From an uncultured Pelagibacteraceae bacterium (GTDB lineage Bacteria; Pseudomonadota; Alphaproteobacteria; Pelagibacterales; Pelagibacteraceae): 62,349 bases of DNA. The number at the start of each line of letters is the position of its first letter. Position 1 is the first letter of the stretch. The notes beneath the pieces were generated by a model, which saw only the letters and a program-made list of their open reading frames with translations, was not told the origin of the DNA and ran no database searches. Location of the stretch: positions 1 to 62,349 of the forward strand of contig CACENB010000004.1 of the NCBI GenBank assembly GCA_902561015.1. The letters run 5' to 3'. The translations under genes were made by a program, and so were the position numbers. Shown piece by piece: positions 7,368 through 16,595 of this stretch.

Positions 7368-7826
7368 TTAATTTCTTACAATATTTTTATTATTAAGTTT
7401 ATTTAGTTCTATTACTTTAGGATTTTGAGCTGAATGTGGATGATTGTCCCCACTATAAATTTTTAACTTGGAAAGCTGTTCTCTACCTAATACTCCAGTA
7501 GGCAGCATTCTTTTTACAGCTAATTTTAAAATCTCACCTGGTTTTTTTTCTTTAAGTTTTTCAGGGGTAGTTTCTTTGATTCCACCAGGATGACCAGTGT
7601 GTTTATAGTATTTTTTATTCTGAAATTTTTTTCCTGTAAATCTTATTTGTTCGATATTTTTAACAACAACAAAATCCCCGCTATTCATATGTGGTGTATA
7701 AGTAGTTTTATTTTTTCCTCTTATAATTTTGGATATTACTGTAGCGAGTCTACCTACAACTGCATTGGTTGCATCAATCTCATACCATGATGGTGATAAT
7801 TGCTCTTTTTTGATAAATTTAGTCAT
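7368..7826 (-). CDS. rplM: 50S ribosomal protein L13
   Basis: 152 residues starting at the ATG at 7826 (MTKFIKKEQLSPSWYEIDA). The frame stays open to an upstream ATG at 7865, but that extension has no L13 homology and would contain the promoter at 7838-7865, so the inner start is chosen. Typical L13 blocks are VVGRLATVISKIIRGK, NSGDFVVV and KRMLPTGVLGR. It is the first gene of the minus-strand operon and binds 23S rRNA early in assembly. Confidence 0.95.
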   Translation of the reverse strand: MTKFIKKEQLSPSWYEIDATNAVVGRLATVISKIIRGKNKTTYTPHMNSGDFVVVKNIEQIRFTGKKFQNKKYYKHTGHPGGIKETTPEKLKEKKPGEILKLAVKRMLPTGVLGREQLSKLKIYSGDNHPHSAQNPKVIELNKLNNKNIVRN

Positions 7827-7837
7827 GATTGGCCGGA

Positions 7838-7865
7838 TTAATACTGATAAATGTGATATTGTCAA
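7838..7865 (-). promoter_or_regulatory. Sigma-70 type promoter for rplM-rpsI-argC-hom run
   Basis: On the minus strand TTGACA (7865-7860) and TATTAA (7843-7838) are separated by 16 bases, a near-consensus pair. The predicted transcript begins only about 5-10 bases before the rplM ATG at 7826, so the leader is very short. Confidence 0.6.
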
Positions 7866-7877
7866 TTTATATTAATA

Positions 7878-7905
7878 TTGATAGTTAGTTATTAATATTT
7901 AAAAT
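7878..7905 (+). promoter_or_regulatory. Candidate promoter for metY
   Basis: TTGATA (7878-7883), a 16-base spacer, then TAAAAT (7900-7905). The leader would be about 10 bases and includes AAGGAAA in front of the ATG at 7918, an acceptable Shine-Dalgarno site. It is back to back with the rplM promoter. Confidence 0.4.
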
Positions 7906-7917
7906 CAAGGAAAATTT

Positions 7918-9252
7918 ATGACCGACAAAAAAAAGAAAAGCACAGATCCTAAAACTTACAAATTTGATACACTAAGTCTTCATGCTGGCTATCAGCCTCA
8001 TAAAAATGCTGGTTCAAGGCAAGTACCAATTTATCAAACTACATCATATTTGTTTGATGATGTTGATCATGCTGCAGCACTTTTTAATTTGGAAAGAGGT
8101 GGTCATATTTATAGTAGAATTTCTAATCCTACAGTTGCAGTATTAGAGGAGAGAGTTGCAGCCTTAGAAGGAGGTACCGCTGCCTTAGCAACCTCATCTG
8201 GAATGAGTGCAATTTTTTTAACAATAATGACTTTATGTGAAGCTGGAGATCATTTAGTAGTTTCGTCTCAACTCTATGGTGGTACTGTAAATTTATTTAG
8301 GCTTACTTTACCAAAATTTGGTGTCAAATGTACATTTGTAAAACCAAGAGATACTGAGGGTTTTAAAAAAGCAATTAAAAAAAATACTAAAGGTATTTTT
8401 GGTGAGCTTGTTGGAAATCCTGGAAACGAAATTATGAATATGCCTGAAATAGCTAAGATTGCTCATGATGCTGGAGTCCCTTTAATTATAGATGCTACTT
8501 ATCAAACACCATATCTTTGCAAACCAATTGATCATGGTGCTGATATTGTTGTTCATTCACTTACGAAATGGATGGCAGGTCATGGTTCATCAATGGCAGG
8601 TATCTTAGTAGAGGGTGGAAAATTTGATTGGATGCAAAATGATAAATTTCCAACTATGACCAAACCTTATGAAGGTTACCATGGACTTTCATTTGCTGAA
8701 GAGTTTGGGCCTACAGCTTTTACAATGAAAGCAAGAGCCGAAGGTATGAGAGATTTTGGACCATGTTTGAGTCCTCAAAATGCCTGGAATGTTTTGCAAG
8801 GTATAGAAACTTTATCTGTTAGAATGCAAAAGCATTGTTCTAACGCAGAAAAAATGGTTGAATATTTATTAAGCCATGAAAGTGTTGCCTGGGTTTCTCA
8901 TCCAAGTGTTCCTGACCACCCCGATCACGATTTAGCAAAAAAACTTTTACCACATGGTAAGGGTTCTATGATAGCTTTTGGTATTAAAGGTGGTAAAGAG
9001 GCAGGAGAAGCATTTATAAATAATGTTAAACTTGCTTCACATCTTGCAAATGTTGGTGATACTAGAACCTTAGTAATTCACCCAGCATCTTCTACACACT
9101 CTCAAATGAATGAGGCCACATTAAAATTTGCTGGATTATCTCAAGATATGATTAGATTGTCTGTGGGGATAGAAGATTTTGATGATATTAGGAATGACTT
9201 TGAAACAGGTTTTAGAGCTGCAAGACGACCTAGACTTGTTTCCAATCAATGA
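7918..9252 (+). CDS. metY: O-acetylhomoserine sulfhydrylase (PLP enzyme)
   Basis: 444 residues of the Cys/Met-metabolism PLP family (PF01053). The cofactor Lys217 is in HSLTKWMAGHG, with the family's YSRISNPT near 65-72 and SSGMSAI near 93-99. The long, insert-containing form of about 430-445 residues is characteristic of O-acetylhomoserine (thiol)-lyases rather than the shorter cystathionine synthases. The reaction is O-acetylhomoserine plus sulfide or methanethiol to homocysteine or methionine. It has its own promoter candidate and overlaps the next gene by 4 bases (ATGA). No SAM riboswitch could be recognised in the 50-base leader. Confidence 0.93.
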   Translation: MTDKKKKSTDPKTYKFDTLSLHAGYQPHKNAGSRQVPIYQTTSYLFDDVDHAAALFNLERGGHIYSRISNPTVAVLEERVAALEGGTAALATSSGMSAIFLTIMTLCEAGDHLVVSSQLYGGTVNLFRLTLPKFGVKCTFVKPRDTEGFKKAIKKNTKGIFGELVGNPGNEIMNMPEIAKIAHDAGVPLIIDATYQTPYLCKPIDHGADIVVHSLTKWMAGHGSSMAGILVEGGKFDWMQNDKFPTMTKPYEGYHGLSFAEEFGPTAFTMKARAEGMRDFGPCLSPQNAWNVLQGIETLSVRMQKHCSNAEKMVEYLLSHESVAWVSHPSVPDHPDHDLAKKLLPHGKGSMIAFGIKGGKEAGEAFINNVKLASHLANVGDTRTLVIHPASSTHSQMNEATLKFAGLSQDMIRLSVGIEDFDDIRNDFETGFRAARRPRLVSNQ

Positions 9253-10067
9253 AGTTTCAAGTTAATGGTGTAGAAGTTTTTGCCTCTACAGGTGGACGAC
9301 CTTTCGACAAAAAAAAACCACTAATAATTTTTGTTCATGGTAGTGGATTAACACATATGACTTGGGTACTCCAAACTAGGTATTTTGCTTTTCATGGTTA
9401 TAGTGTTTTAGCTTTAGATATGCCTGGACATGGTCTTTCAGGAGGTGAAAGTTTGAAAACAATAGAGGATATGGCTGATTGGATTAGTGATGTTATAGAT
9501 GCAGTAGGTTATAAAGAGGCATCTTTAGTTGGTCATTCTCAAGGATGTTTGGTTATTTTAGAATGTGCATTTCGGTTTCCAAAAAAAATAAAAACACTAA
9601 GTTTAATGGGTGGTGCTGGAGCCATTCCTATGAATCCAGAATTATTGTCTCTAGCAGAAAATGATGATCCGAAAGCCGTTGATTTAATGATGGACTGGGC
9701 ACATGGTCCAGCTGGACACTTTGGTGGACACCCAGTTCCAGGTTTATATCACATCAATACAGGTGGAATGCTAGCTAAGTCCAGAACAATCAAAAATACA
9801 TTAGGAATAGATTTTAGAGCTTGTGATAATTACAAGAATGGTTTTAAGGCTGCCAAAGAAATAAAGATTCCTACTTTATCTGTTTTGGCCAATGGAGACA
9901 AGATGTGTCCTGTAAAGGAGGGAAAAAAATTGGCAGATTTAATAGATGGAAGTAAAATTGAAATAATTGACAATTGTGGACACATGATGCTCTTAGAAGA
10001 AGCTGATAAAGTCTTGAATGTACTAAAAAAATTTATTCTTACTTATTTTCCTATAAAAAAGAATTAA
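9249..10067 (+). CDS. Alpha/beta-hydrolase
   Basis: 272 residues with the alpha/beta-hydrolase fold. The oxyanion HG is at 30-31 (IIFVHGSG), the nucleophile elbow GHSQGC carries Ser97, an Asp lies in the late NGDKMCPV block, and the catalytic His is in NCGHMMLLE near the end. Substrate is unknown; relatives include esterases and homoserine acetyltransferase-like folds. The 4-base ATGA overlap with metY implies translational coupling, so a role in sulfur or homoserine-ester metabolism is possible but unproven. The 3' end overlaps ctaA by 17 bases in convergent orientation. Confidence 0.85.
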   Translation: MKFQVNGVEVFASTGGRPFDKKKPLIIFVHGSGLTHMTWVLQTRYFAFHGYSVLALDMPGHGLSGGESLKTIEDMADWISDVIDAVGYKEASLVGHSQGCLVILECAFRFPKKIKTLSLMGGAGAIPMNPELLSLAENDDPKAVDLMMDWAHGPAGHFGGHPVPGLYHINTGGMLAKSRTIKNTLGIDFRACDNYKNGFKAAKEIKIPTLSVLANGDKMCPVKEGKKLADLIDGSKIEIIDNCGHMMLLEEADKVLNVLKKFILTYFPIKKN

Positions 10068-11076
10068 TTCTTTTATTAAGATATAAAAAATATACTGATG
10101 CACTAACAAGAAATATAGAACTCAATTGATGCATTGATGCTAAAACTATTTGAGCTCCATTTATTAAAGTGAATATTCCAAGAATGACTTGAGTAAGTAA
10201 GAAAAAGCCAAGTAAATTAATTGCAAAAAAACAATTTTTTATTCGATATTTATAAATTTTAAATAAAATCCAAAAATAATAAAAAAGTATTACATATGCT
10301 AAATTTCTATGAAGAAATTGAACTAATGATGCATCACTAAATGCAGCTAAATTAAATAGATTTACCAATTTATTATCATCTGGAAAGTAGGTATTGCCCA
10401 TCATCGGCCATGAATTATAGATTAAACCGGCGTCCATACCCGAAACAAAAGCACCAATAATTATTTGTAAAAAAACCAGAAATAAAAAGACTATAGGAAA
10501 AAAAATATTTAATTGTGATTGCTCTTTTATATCAAAATTCAACTGAAGGTAATTCCATAAAATTAAGGACAAAATTAAAAATGCTATTACTAAATGAATT
10601 GATAATCGAAAATGACTTACATCCAATCTATCAACTAAACCACTTGAAACCATATACCAGCCAATAAAACCTTGAAAACATATAAGAAAAAAAATTAAAT
10701 AAAGATTTAATAATTTTGTTAACTTGATCCTAAAAGAAAAATATATTAGAGGTATTAAAAATCCTAAGCCAATCAGTCTTCCTAAAAAACGATGTGCCCA
10801 CTCCCACCAAAAAATAACCTTAAATTCACTCATGGTCATGGAATAATTTTGCATTTTATATTCTGGTATCTTTTTATACTCTTCAAAATAATTTAACCAT
10901 TTGCCATCACTTATAGGAGGTAATGTTCCAGAAAATAGTTCCCACTTTGTTATTGAGAGACCAGAATCAGTTAGTCTTGTTAGACCACCCACAACAATCA
11001 TAAAAGCTATTAAAAAAAACATGAACATTAACCATAATGATATGTATTTTTTTAATAAATTATTCTCTATATACAT
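10051..11076 (-). CDS. ctaA: Heme A synthase (COX15/CtaA family)
   Basis: 341 residues with eight predicted membrane helices in two four-helix halves. Heme-ligand motifs are visible: WEWAHRFLGRLIG and SHFRLSIHL in the first half, LVQFLHRNLAY and SMHQLSS in the second. LTRLTDSGLSITKWELFSGTLPP is the family's periplasmic signature. It hydroxylates the C8 methyl of heme O to give heme A for the aa3 oxidase. It is a single gene, convergent with the hydrolase and divergent from chorismate mutase. Confidence 0.95.
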   Translation of the reverse strand: MYIENNLLKKYISLWLMFMFFLIAFMIVVGGLTRLTDSGLSITKWELFSGTLPPISDGKWLNYFEEYKKIPEYKMQNYSMTMSEFKVIFWWEWAHRFLGRLIGLGFLIPLIYFSFRIKLTKLLNLYLIFFLICFQGFIGWYMVSSGLVDRLDVSHFRLSIHLVIAFLILSLILWNYLQLNFDIKEQSQLNIFFPIVFLFLVFLQIIIGAFVSGMDAGLIYNSWPMMGNTYFPDDNKLVNLFNLAAFSDASLVQFLHRNLAYVILFYYFWILFKIYKYRIKNCFFAINLLGFFLLTQVILGIFTLINGAQIVLASMHQLSSIFLVSASVYFLYLNKRINSFL

Positions 11077-11119
11077 ATAATGATAAATATAATAATTATT
11101 ATCAAATCCAATTTAATAA

Positions 11120-11410
11120 ATGTCGCCTTTAAAAATAAAAAAACTAAGTAAAATTAGATCTGAATTAGATAAACTTGATAATTTACTAATTAAACTAATT
11201 AAAAAAAGAACATATTTAGTCAAAAAAGTGCTCTTACTAAAAGAAAAAAAAAGTCAAATAATTGATAAAAAAAGAATTAAAGAAATTTTATTGAATATAA
11301 AGAAAAAATCTCAAAAGAATAATATAGACCCAAAAATTACTAATAAGATTTGGAAAAATATGATTTATGCTTATATCGATTACGAGAAGAGAAACTTCAA
11401 AAAAAAATAA
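11120..11410 (+). CDS. Chorismate mutase, AroQ type
   Basis: 96 residues, almost all helical and Lys-rich, with the AroQ pattern: RSELDKLDNLLIKLIKKR (Arg13 and Arg30 at active-site positions), LKEKK, then a conserved Arg near 52 after the first loop. It would convert chorismate to prephenate for Phe/Tyr synthesis and acts as a free-standing single domain. It abuts the convergent rpmG gene (one base apart). Sequence divergence lowers certainty about the key residues. Confidence 0.8.
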   Translation: MSPLKIKKLSKIRSELDKLDNLLIKLIKKRTYLVKKVLLLKEKKSQIIDKKRIKEILLNIKKKSQKNNIDPKITNKIWKNMIYAYIDYEKRNFKKK

Positions 11411-11602
11411 TTATTTACTGTGTGGTGGAAGTTTTTTTTCAACAAAAATTTCATGTTTTCTTGTAACAGGGTTGTACTTTTTTGCTTTAAGTTTTACTTT
11501 AGCTTTTTCCCCTCCTGCAGGTTTTTTAACATAATAAAAAAAAGAACTATTTGGTTTAGACTCAGGAACAAGTCTAACTTTAACATGAGTTTTTTTAGCC
11601 AT
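11411..11602 (-). CDS. rpmG: 50S ribosomal protein L33
   Basis: 63 residues. It matches the cysteine-free L33 form: VKVRLVPES, FFYYVKK, then KLKAKKYNPVTRKHEIFVEKK, the conserved K-K-x-(D/N)-P-x-x-R-x-H block. It follows the MerR gene by one base, so it probably ends the rpmF-plsX-ihfA-merR run. Confidence 0.95.
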   Translation of the reverse strand: MAKKTHVKVRLVPESKPNSSFFYYVKKPAGGEKAKVKLKAKKYNPVTRKHEIFVEKKLPPHSK

Positions 11603-11603
11603 A

Positions 11604-11975
11604 CTATTTATTGTCTTTTAAATTTTTAATCATATTAGAAATTTTAACTAACTTGTTTCTAATATCGTTAGCCTTTATAGATTCATTTGAATTTTCGTCA
11701 AGTTTTAAAGTATCCGAATTATTTAAAATTTTTTTTACACCTTTTATTGTCATTCCTTGATCTTTTAAAAGAAAATGAACTTTTTTGATTAAATCTATAT
11801 TTTTTTTGTCGTAATACCGTCTATTACCATTCAAAATTTTTGGCTTGATTTGTTTAAATTCTTTTTCCCAATATCTTATTGTATGAGTGGGTGAGGTATC
11901 ACCTCTTTTAGATTTCAAACCTATAATTTTAACTACCTCACCTATAGTTTTGTAAGCAGTTTCAAATTTACTCAT
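11604..11975 (-). CDS. MerR-family transcriptional regulator
   Basis: 123 residues with an N-terminal winged helix: TIGEVVKIIGLK, then HTIRYWEKEFKQIKP, NGNRRYYDKKNIDLIKKVHFLL, then GMTIKGVKKIL. That is the usual MerR DNA-binding domain, without an effector-binding cysteine domain. The gene after ihfA in alphaproteobacteria is commonly this regulator type. It overlaps ihfA by 8 bases. Target genes are unknown. Confidence 0.9.
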   Translation of the reverse strand: MSKFETAYKTIGEVVKIIGLKSKRGDTSPTHTIRYWEKEFKQIKPKILNGNRRYYDKKNIDLIKKVHFLLKDQGMTIKGVKKILNNSDTLKLDENSNESIKANDIRNKLVKISNMIKNLKDNK

Positions 11976-12264
11976 TCTTTGAATTTATAAATTCCTTAAA
12001 TTCTTTAGAAGGTTTAAACAAGACAACATTTCTTTCAGAAATAACTTTGTGTTCTTTCGTCTTTGGATTTCTTCCAACTCTAGATTTTTTTGATCTAATT
12101 AAAAATGTCCCAAATTTTGTTAATTTCAATTTTTTTTCTTTTTTTAAATTAGTTATCATTAAAGAAAAAAATTCATCTATTAGATATTCTGCAATTTGTT
12201 TAGAAAAACCCACTTGCATATAGATTGAGTTTACCAAATCTTTTTTAGTTAAGTTAGTTCTCAT
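11968..12264 (-). CDS. ihfA: Integration host factor alpha subunit
   Basis: 98 residues of the HU/IHF DNA-bending family. The N-terminal LTKKDLVNSIYMQVGFSK and the beta-arm block SRVGRNPKTKEHKVISERNVVLFKPS, with the intercalating Pro in RNPKT, fit the alpha subunit. The position directly after plsX and before a MerR gene agrees with alphaproteobacterial ihfA. Its start follows the plsX stop with no gap; the fabH gene usually found between them is absent. Confidence 0.92.
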   Translation of the reverse strand: MRTNLTKKDLVNSIYMQVGFSKQIAEYLIDEFFSLMITNLKKEKKLKLTKFGTFLIRSKKSRVGRNPKTKEHKVISERNVVLFKPSKEFKEFINSKNE

Positions 12265-13269
12265 CTATTTAATATTGTCTTTAATTTTATTTATCAAATT
12301 CCCTTTTATTATTCTATTACAAACATCTAAAGAGTTAGAAAATCCAATATAATCTATTCCTCCGTGACTTTTAACTACTGGAGTATCTAAACCTAGAAAT
12401 ATTGCCCCATTATATAATCTAGGATCTAATCTTTTTTTAAATTTTTTTAAATTTGAAATATTTAGTAAAGAAGATATCTTCCCTAAAATTGACCCACTTA
12501 AAGCTTTCTTCAGCTCATCTGTAATAAAATTAGCAGTTCCCTCAGCTGTTTTTAATGCAACATTTCCTGTAAATCCATCAGAAACAATTACATTTACATC
12601 ACCATTCATTAATTCATTTCCCTCTATATATCCCTCAAAGTCAAAATTTTGGTTTTTTCTTTCATTCAACAATTGAAAAGTTTCTTTAATTATGTCATTT
12701 CCCTTTAATTCCTCAGAGCCAATATTTAATAAAGCTACTTTTGAAATATCATTTGGATATAAAGATTTATACAATGATGCTCCCATTATTGCAAAATCAG
12801 CTAAATTTTTTGAGCTGCACTCAATATTTGCCCCAAGATCTAAGACAACACTCATTCCTTTTTTATTTGGCCACAAAGCTGATAAAGCAGGTCTATCGAT
12901 ATTTTCAAGCATTTTTAAATTCAATTTAGCGATAACCAGTAAAGCTCCAGTATTTCCTGCAGAAATAACGATATCTGACTCCCTCTTCTTTACACTTTCA
13001 ATTGAAAGCCACATACTTGAATTTTTGCCTCTTTTAGCGGCTTCTAAAGGACTGTCTGTACTTTTAACTACATCTTTAGTGTGAACTATTTCATAAAAAT
13101 TCTTACTTATCTTATTATCTATATATTTTGAAATTTCATTTTTATCCCCAAAAATTTTAAAAAAGTTTTCTTTATTTTTTTTATGATTATGAACAATTCC
13201 ATCAATAACTTTTTTTGGTGAATTATCTCCACCCATTGCATCAATTGCAATTTTTATCATTTTCGTCAT
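12265..13269 (-). CDS. plsX: Phosphate acyltransferase PlsX
   Basis: 334 residues. It converts acyl-ACP and phosphate to acyl-phosphate, the donor for PlsY (encoded at 57153). The N-terminal IAIDAMGGDNSP signature is intact, as are the later SAGNTGALL and SDGFTGNVALKT blocks and a FLGLDTPVVKSHG end. A second ATG at 13260 would remove three residues; the longer form resembles other PlsX N-termini. It lies in the bc1 chaperone-rpmF-plsX-ihfA run. Confidence 0.96.
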   Translation of the reverse strand: MTKMIKIAIDAMGGDNSPKKVIDGIVHNHKKNKENFFKIFGDKNEISKYIDNKISKNFYEIVHTKDVVKSTDSPLEAAKRGKNSSMWLSIESVKKRESDIVISAGNTGALLVIAKLNLKMLENIDRPALSALWPNKKGMSVVLDLGANIECSSKNLADFAIMGASLYKSLYPNDISKVALLNIGSEELKGNDIIKETFQLLNERKNQNFDFEGYIEGNELMNGDVNVIVSDGFTGNVALKTAEGTANFITDELKKALSGSILGKISSLLNISNLKKFKKRLDPRLYNGAIFLGLDTPVVKSHGGIDYIGFSNSLDVCNRIIKGNLINKIKDNIK

Positions 13270-13286
13270 TTTATATTTTGAAAAAG

Positions 13287-13469
13287 TTATTCTTTAGGAT
13301 CTAAAACTTGTCTGCCTTTATACATGCCTGTTTTTAAATCTAAATGATGTGACAATCTATATTCACCACTTTTTTTGTCTTCAATAACATTTTTTGATGA
13401 AAATTTCATATTTTGAGATCTTCTCATGCCAGTTCTAGACGGTGTTTGTTTTCGTTTGGGGACAGCCAT
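13287..13469 (-). CDS. rpmF: 50S ribosomal protein L32
   Basis: 60 residues starting [19 protein letters not shown], the invariant L32 N-terminus, and ending in a GMYKGRQVL block without zinc cysteines. It lies just upstream of plsX, the classic rpmF-plsX arrangement. Confidence 0.97.
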   Translation of the reverse strand: MAVPKRKQTPSRTGMRRSQNMKFSSKNVIEDKKSGEYRLSHHLDLKTGMYKGRQVLDPKE

Positions 13470-13471
13470 AA

Positions 13472-13939
13472 TTAAATGTTATTTACACCTTTTAACAAAT
13501 AATTCAAATTTTTTTTTGATAATTTGTCTTTAAAATCTTCAAAATAATCAACAAATTTATCGATCTCAGTAAAATCTTCAAGAAATATTGATAATTTTTC
13601 AATTTTTTTTGCTCTATCCAAATCATTCCAAAAATGAATTTCATTTATCATTGAATGAAATAGATTAATATATACTTTCATTTTTTTGTTTATTGACTGA
13701 TCTCCATAGCCTATTTCTCGTATACTAAGTTCTAATTGACGAAAATTAAAATCATAAATTTTTTGAAGAATCTCTTTATTTTTGTCATTTTTGAAATTCT
13801 TTAAAAAAAAGGCAAAATGTAATAAAAAAAGGGTTAATCTATCAGAAAAATTATCACTTCTGTTTAATGATCTGTATAATTGTTCATTTCTAGTGTAATT
13901 AATTAAATAATTATAAATATTAATAAAATTTTTATCCAT
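13472..13939 (-). CDS. Ubiquinol-cytochrome c chaperone family protein (CBP3-like)
   Basis: 155 residues, mostly helical. The block [25 protein letters not shown] corresponds to the family's D-x-x-L-R-E-x-G-x-G-D-x-x-x-x-K-x-(V/M)-K signature (PF03981). Family members assist assembly of the cytochrome bc1 complex. In alphaproteobacteria the gene sits between bamE/omlA and rpmF, as here. Its start codon overlaps the start codon of bamE head to head in the tetranucleotide CATG (13937-13940). The DUF177 gene often found beside it is absent. Confidence 0.82.
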   Translation of the reverse strand: MDKNFINIYNYLINYTRNEQLYRSLNRSDNFSDRLTLFLLHFAFFLKNFKNDKNKEILQKIYDFNFRQLELSIREIGYGDQSINKKMKVYINLFHSMINEIHFWNDLDRAKKIEKLSIFLEDFTEIDKFVDYFEDFKDKLSKKNLNYLLKGVNNI

Positions 13940-14423
13940 GAAGAATATATTATATCTATTTATTATATCTTTAATAGTAACTAATTGCTCTTTTAAAAAA
14001 GTTGTAAGTCATCATGGTGTTTCTTTTCTTGAAAAAAAACAAACAAATTTAATAATCAACCAAACAAATAAAAATGAAATTATAGATTTGTTGGGAAAGC
14101 CTTCAACTAGAAGTAAATTTAATAACGATGTTTGGATATATATAGAAAGAAAACAAACACAATCTCGATTAAAAAATTTAGGTAAAATGAAGATTTATGA
14201 AAATAATGTATTGGTGCTTGAAATAGATAACTATGGATTGTTAAAAAAAAAAGATTTTTATAATCTAAATGATATGAAAAAAATAAATGTTGTAAAAAAA
14301 ACTACAGAGGGAAATATTACTAAAAACTCTTTTATATACGATTTTATGTCAAGCATGAGACAGAAAATTAATGACCCACTTGGTGTAAGAGCAAAAAAAA
14401 GAAGGGAAATTAGCCAGCGATAA
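13938..14423 (+). CDS. bamE: Outer-membrane assembly lipoprotein BamE (SmpA/OmlA)
   Basis: 161 residues. It has a lipoprotein signal with Cys17 (LIVTNCS), then the SmpA/OmlA core: a helix around [20 protein letters not shown], then strands [11 protein letters not shown] and [16 protein letters not shown]. The tail of about 50 residues after the core is charged and probably flexible. It is part of the BAM complex that inserts outer-membrane beta-barrels. It diverges from the bc1 chaperone gene with overlapping start codons and converges on hppA with a 14-base overlap. Confidence 0.9.
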   Translation: MKNILYLFIISLIVTNCSFKKVVSHHGVSFLEKKQTNLIINQTNKNEIIDLLGKPSTRSKFNNDVWIYIERKQTQSRLKNLGKMKIYENNVLVLEIDNYGLLKKKDFYNLNDMKKINVVKKTTEGNITKNSFIYDFMSSMRQKINDPLGVRAKKRREISQR

Positions 14424-16515
14424 CAGCTAATAAAAGTAAAGCAACAATATTTGTTATCTTTATCATTGGATTTACTGCGGGACCCGCTGTATCCTTATAA
14501 GGATCACCTACTGTATCACCAGTTACTGCTGCTTTGTGAGCTTCAGAACCTTTACCGCCATGATTACCATCTTCAATATATTTTTTTGCGTTATCCCATG
14601 CACCACCTCCTGCTGTCATTGAAACAGCAACAAATAGTCCTGTAATTATTACACCTAACAACATTGCTCCAACGGAAGCTAGCGCAGCTACTTGACCTCC
14701 TATTGCAAGTATTATGAAATATAAGACTATAGGTGACAATACAGGTAACAAAGATGGAATAATCATTTCTTTTATCGCAGCGACCGTCAACAAGTCTACT
14801 AATTTTGCATAATCTGGTTTTTGTTTTCTTTTCATAATTCCTGGGTATTTCTTAAATTGTCTTCTAACTTCTATTACTACAGCACCACCTGCTCTACCTA
14901 CAGCCTGCATACCCATTGATCCAAATAAATAAGGAAGCATTCCTCCAATTAATAAACCGACAACAACATAAGGATTGGATAAATCAAATGTTACCACAAT
15001 ACCCTCTAACTTTGAGCCAGCTTCCTTTGAAAAATGTTTAATATCCTCTGTGTAAGCTGCAAATAAAACTAGGGCACCTAATCCAGCAGAGCCGATTGCA
15101 TAACCTTTTGTTACTGCTTTAGTTGTATTTCCTACAGCATCCAAAGCATCAGTTGTTTTTCTAACATTATTTGGAAGTTTAGACATTTCCGCAATACCAC
15201 CAGCATTGTCAGTAACTGGTCCATAAGCATCTAAAGCTACAACCATGCCTGCTAAAGCCAACATAGTAGTTACGGCTATAGCAATTCCATAAAGACCAGC
15301 AATATGATTAGTGAGCAAAATACCTGAAACTATAATTAGCGCTGGTATGGCGGTGGCCTCTAATGAAATAGCTAAACCTTGTATTACATTAGTACCATGA
15401 CCTGTCGTTGAAGAGCTCGCAACACTTCTTACAGGTCTATAATTTGTCCCTGTATAATATTCAGTTACCCATATTAACAAGCCTGTGATAATTAATCCTA
15501 TTACTCCACAATAATATAAATTCATACCTGAAAAAGATTTATCATTTAAATCATACTTATTTTCTAAACCTAAAACAAAATCTGTTACTGGATATAATAC
15601 TATTAATGAGGTTAAAGCAGAAACAACAAATCCCTTGTACAAAGCTCCCATAACATTTTTACTACCACCAAGTTTTACAAAGAAGGTTCCAATTATTGAT
15701 GTCAGAATACACGCACCACCAATAGTCAAAGGATAAATCATCATTGATAAGTCTCCAGGGAAAAATATTGAAGATAAAACCATTGTTGCTACGATTGTTA
15801 CTGCATAAGTTTCAAATAAATCAGCAGCCATTCCCGCACAATCACCAACATTATCACCAACATTGTCGGCTATAACAGCGGGATTTCTTGGGTCATCTTC
15901 TGGTATTCCAGCCTCTACCTTACCGACTAGATCTGCTCCAACATCTGCACCTTTTGTAAAAATTCCTCCACCTAATCTAGCAAAAATAGAAATTAATGAA
16001 GCACCAAAACCAAGTGCGACGAGAGCATTTACAATTTCTCTTTCCTCAACATTAAATTTTAATAATAAATAGTAATAAACAGCAATTGATAATAAAGCTA
16101 AACCTGCAACAAGCATACCTGTTACAGCGCCAGACTTAAAAGCTACAGAAAGACCACTAGCTAGACCTTTTCTTGATGCTTCTGCAGTTCTAACATTTGC
16201 TTGAACAGAAACTAACATTCCTACGTATCCAGCTATACCAGATAATGTTGCACCAATTAGATAACCTAATCCAACAAGCACACTAAAAGCAAAACTTACA
16301 ATTACCAATACTACAACACCAACGATCGCAATCGTCTTATATTGTCTTGCAAGATAAGCCTTCGCACCTATCTGAATAGCAGACGCAATGTCTTGCATTT
16401 TTGAATTTCCTGCACTTGAATTTAAAATATTTTTTCCTGTTAGATATCCATAAACAATAGATAATAATCCTGCTCCTATTGTGTATAAAAGAATTGTCTC
16501 TATAGTTGAATTCAT
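14410..16515 (-). CDS. hppA: Membrane-bound proton-translocating pyrophosphatase
   Basis: 701 residues from the ATG at 16515 ([12 protein letters not shown]); an open extension to 16566 lacks homology. There are about 16 membrane helices. The pyrophosphate-binding loop [18 protein letters not shown] is followed by [17 protein letters not shown], and a second D-rich site lies near the C-terminus ([25 protein letters not shown]). GNTTKA carries Lys at the position that separates potassium-independent (Lys) from potassium-dependent (Ala) enzymes, so this is predicted to be the K+-independent H+ pump. It couples pyrophosphate hydrolysis to proton export, saving energy in oligotrophs. It follows thiL in a long minus-strand run. 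Confidence 0.97.
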   Translation of the reverse strand: MNSTIETILLYTIGAGLLSIVYGYLTGKNILNSSAGNSKMQDIASAIQIGAKAYLARQYKTIAIVGVVVLVIVSFAFSVLVGLGYLIGATLSGIAGYVGMLVSVQANVRTAEASRKGLASGLSVAFKSGAVTGMLVAGLALLSIAVYYYLLLKFNVEEREIVNALVALGFGASLISIFARLGGGIFTKGADVGADLVGKVEAGIPEDDPRNPAVIADNVGDNVGDCAGMAADLFETYAVTIVATMVLSSIFFPGDLSMMIYPLTIGGACILTSIIGTFFVKLGGSKNVMGALYKGFVVSALTSLIVLYPVTDFVLGLENKYDLNDKSFSGMNLYYCGVIGLIITGLLIWVTEYYTGTNYRPVRSVASSSTTGHGTNVIQGLAISLEATAIPALIIVSGILLTNHIAGLYGIAIAVTTMLALAGMVVALDAYGPVTDNAGGIAEMSKLPNNVRKTTDALDAVGNTTKAVTKGYAIGSAGLGALVLFAAYTEDIKHFSKEAGSKLEGIVVTFDLSNPYVVVGLLIGGMLPYLFGSMGMQAVGRAGGAVVIEVRRQFKKYPGIMKRKQKPDYAKLVDLLTVAAIKEMIIPSLLPVLSPIVLYFIILAIGGQVAALASVGAMLLGVIITGLFVAVSMTAGGGAWDNAKKYIEDGNHGGKGSEAHKAAVTGDTVGDPYKDTAGPAVNPMIKITNIVALLLLAVIAG

Positions 16516-16595
16516 ATAAACCTTAATTAAGTTATTACTTTTAAATATAAAAGGCGGACAATACAAAAAAAGCTATAAAAGGCAATAAATAACTT

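Noticed and set aside
7827..7865. N-terminal extension of rplM to 7865
   Set aside because: Non-homologous to L13 and would contain the -35 and -10 of a good promoter.
7866..7917. SAM-II/SAM-V riboswitch in front of metY
   Set aside because: The leader after the candidate promoter is about 10 bases and lacks the conserved pairing motifs; a riboswitch cannot fit unless transcription starts further upstream.
12692..13084. 130-residue frame antisense to plsX
   Set aside because: A shadow of a clear PlsX gene; its residues show no domain pattern of their own. Similar antisense frames occur over rsh (28955-29326) and the pyrC-like gene (55906-56286).
16516..16566. N-terminal extension of hppA
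   Set aside because: The extra 17 residues have no family homology; the inner ATG at 16515 starts at the first helix.
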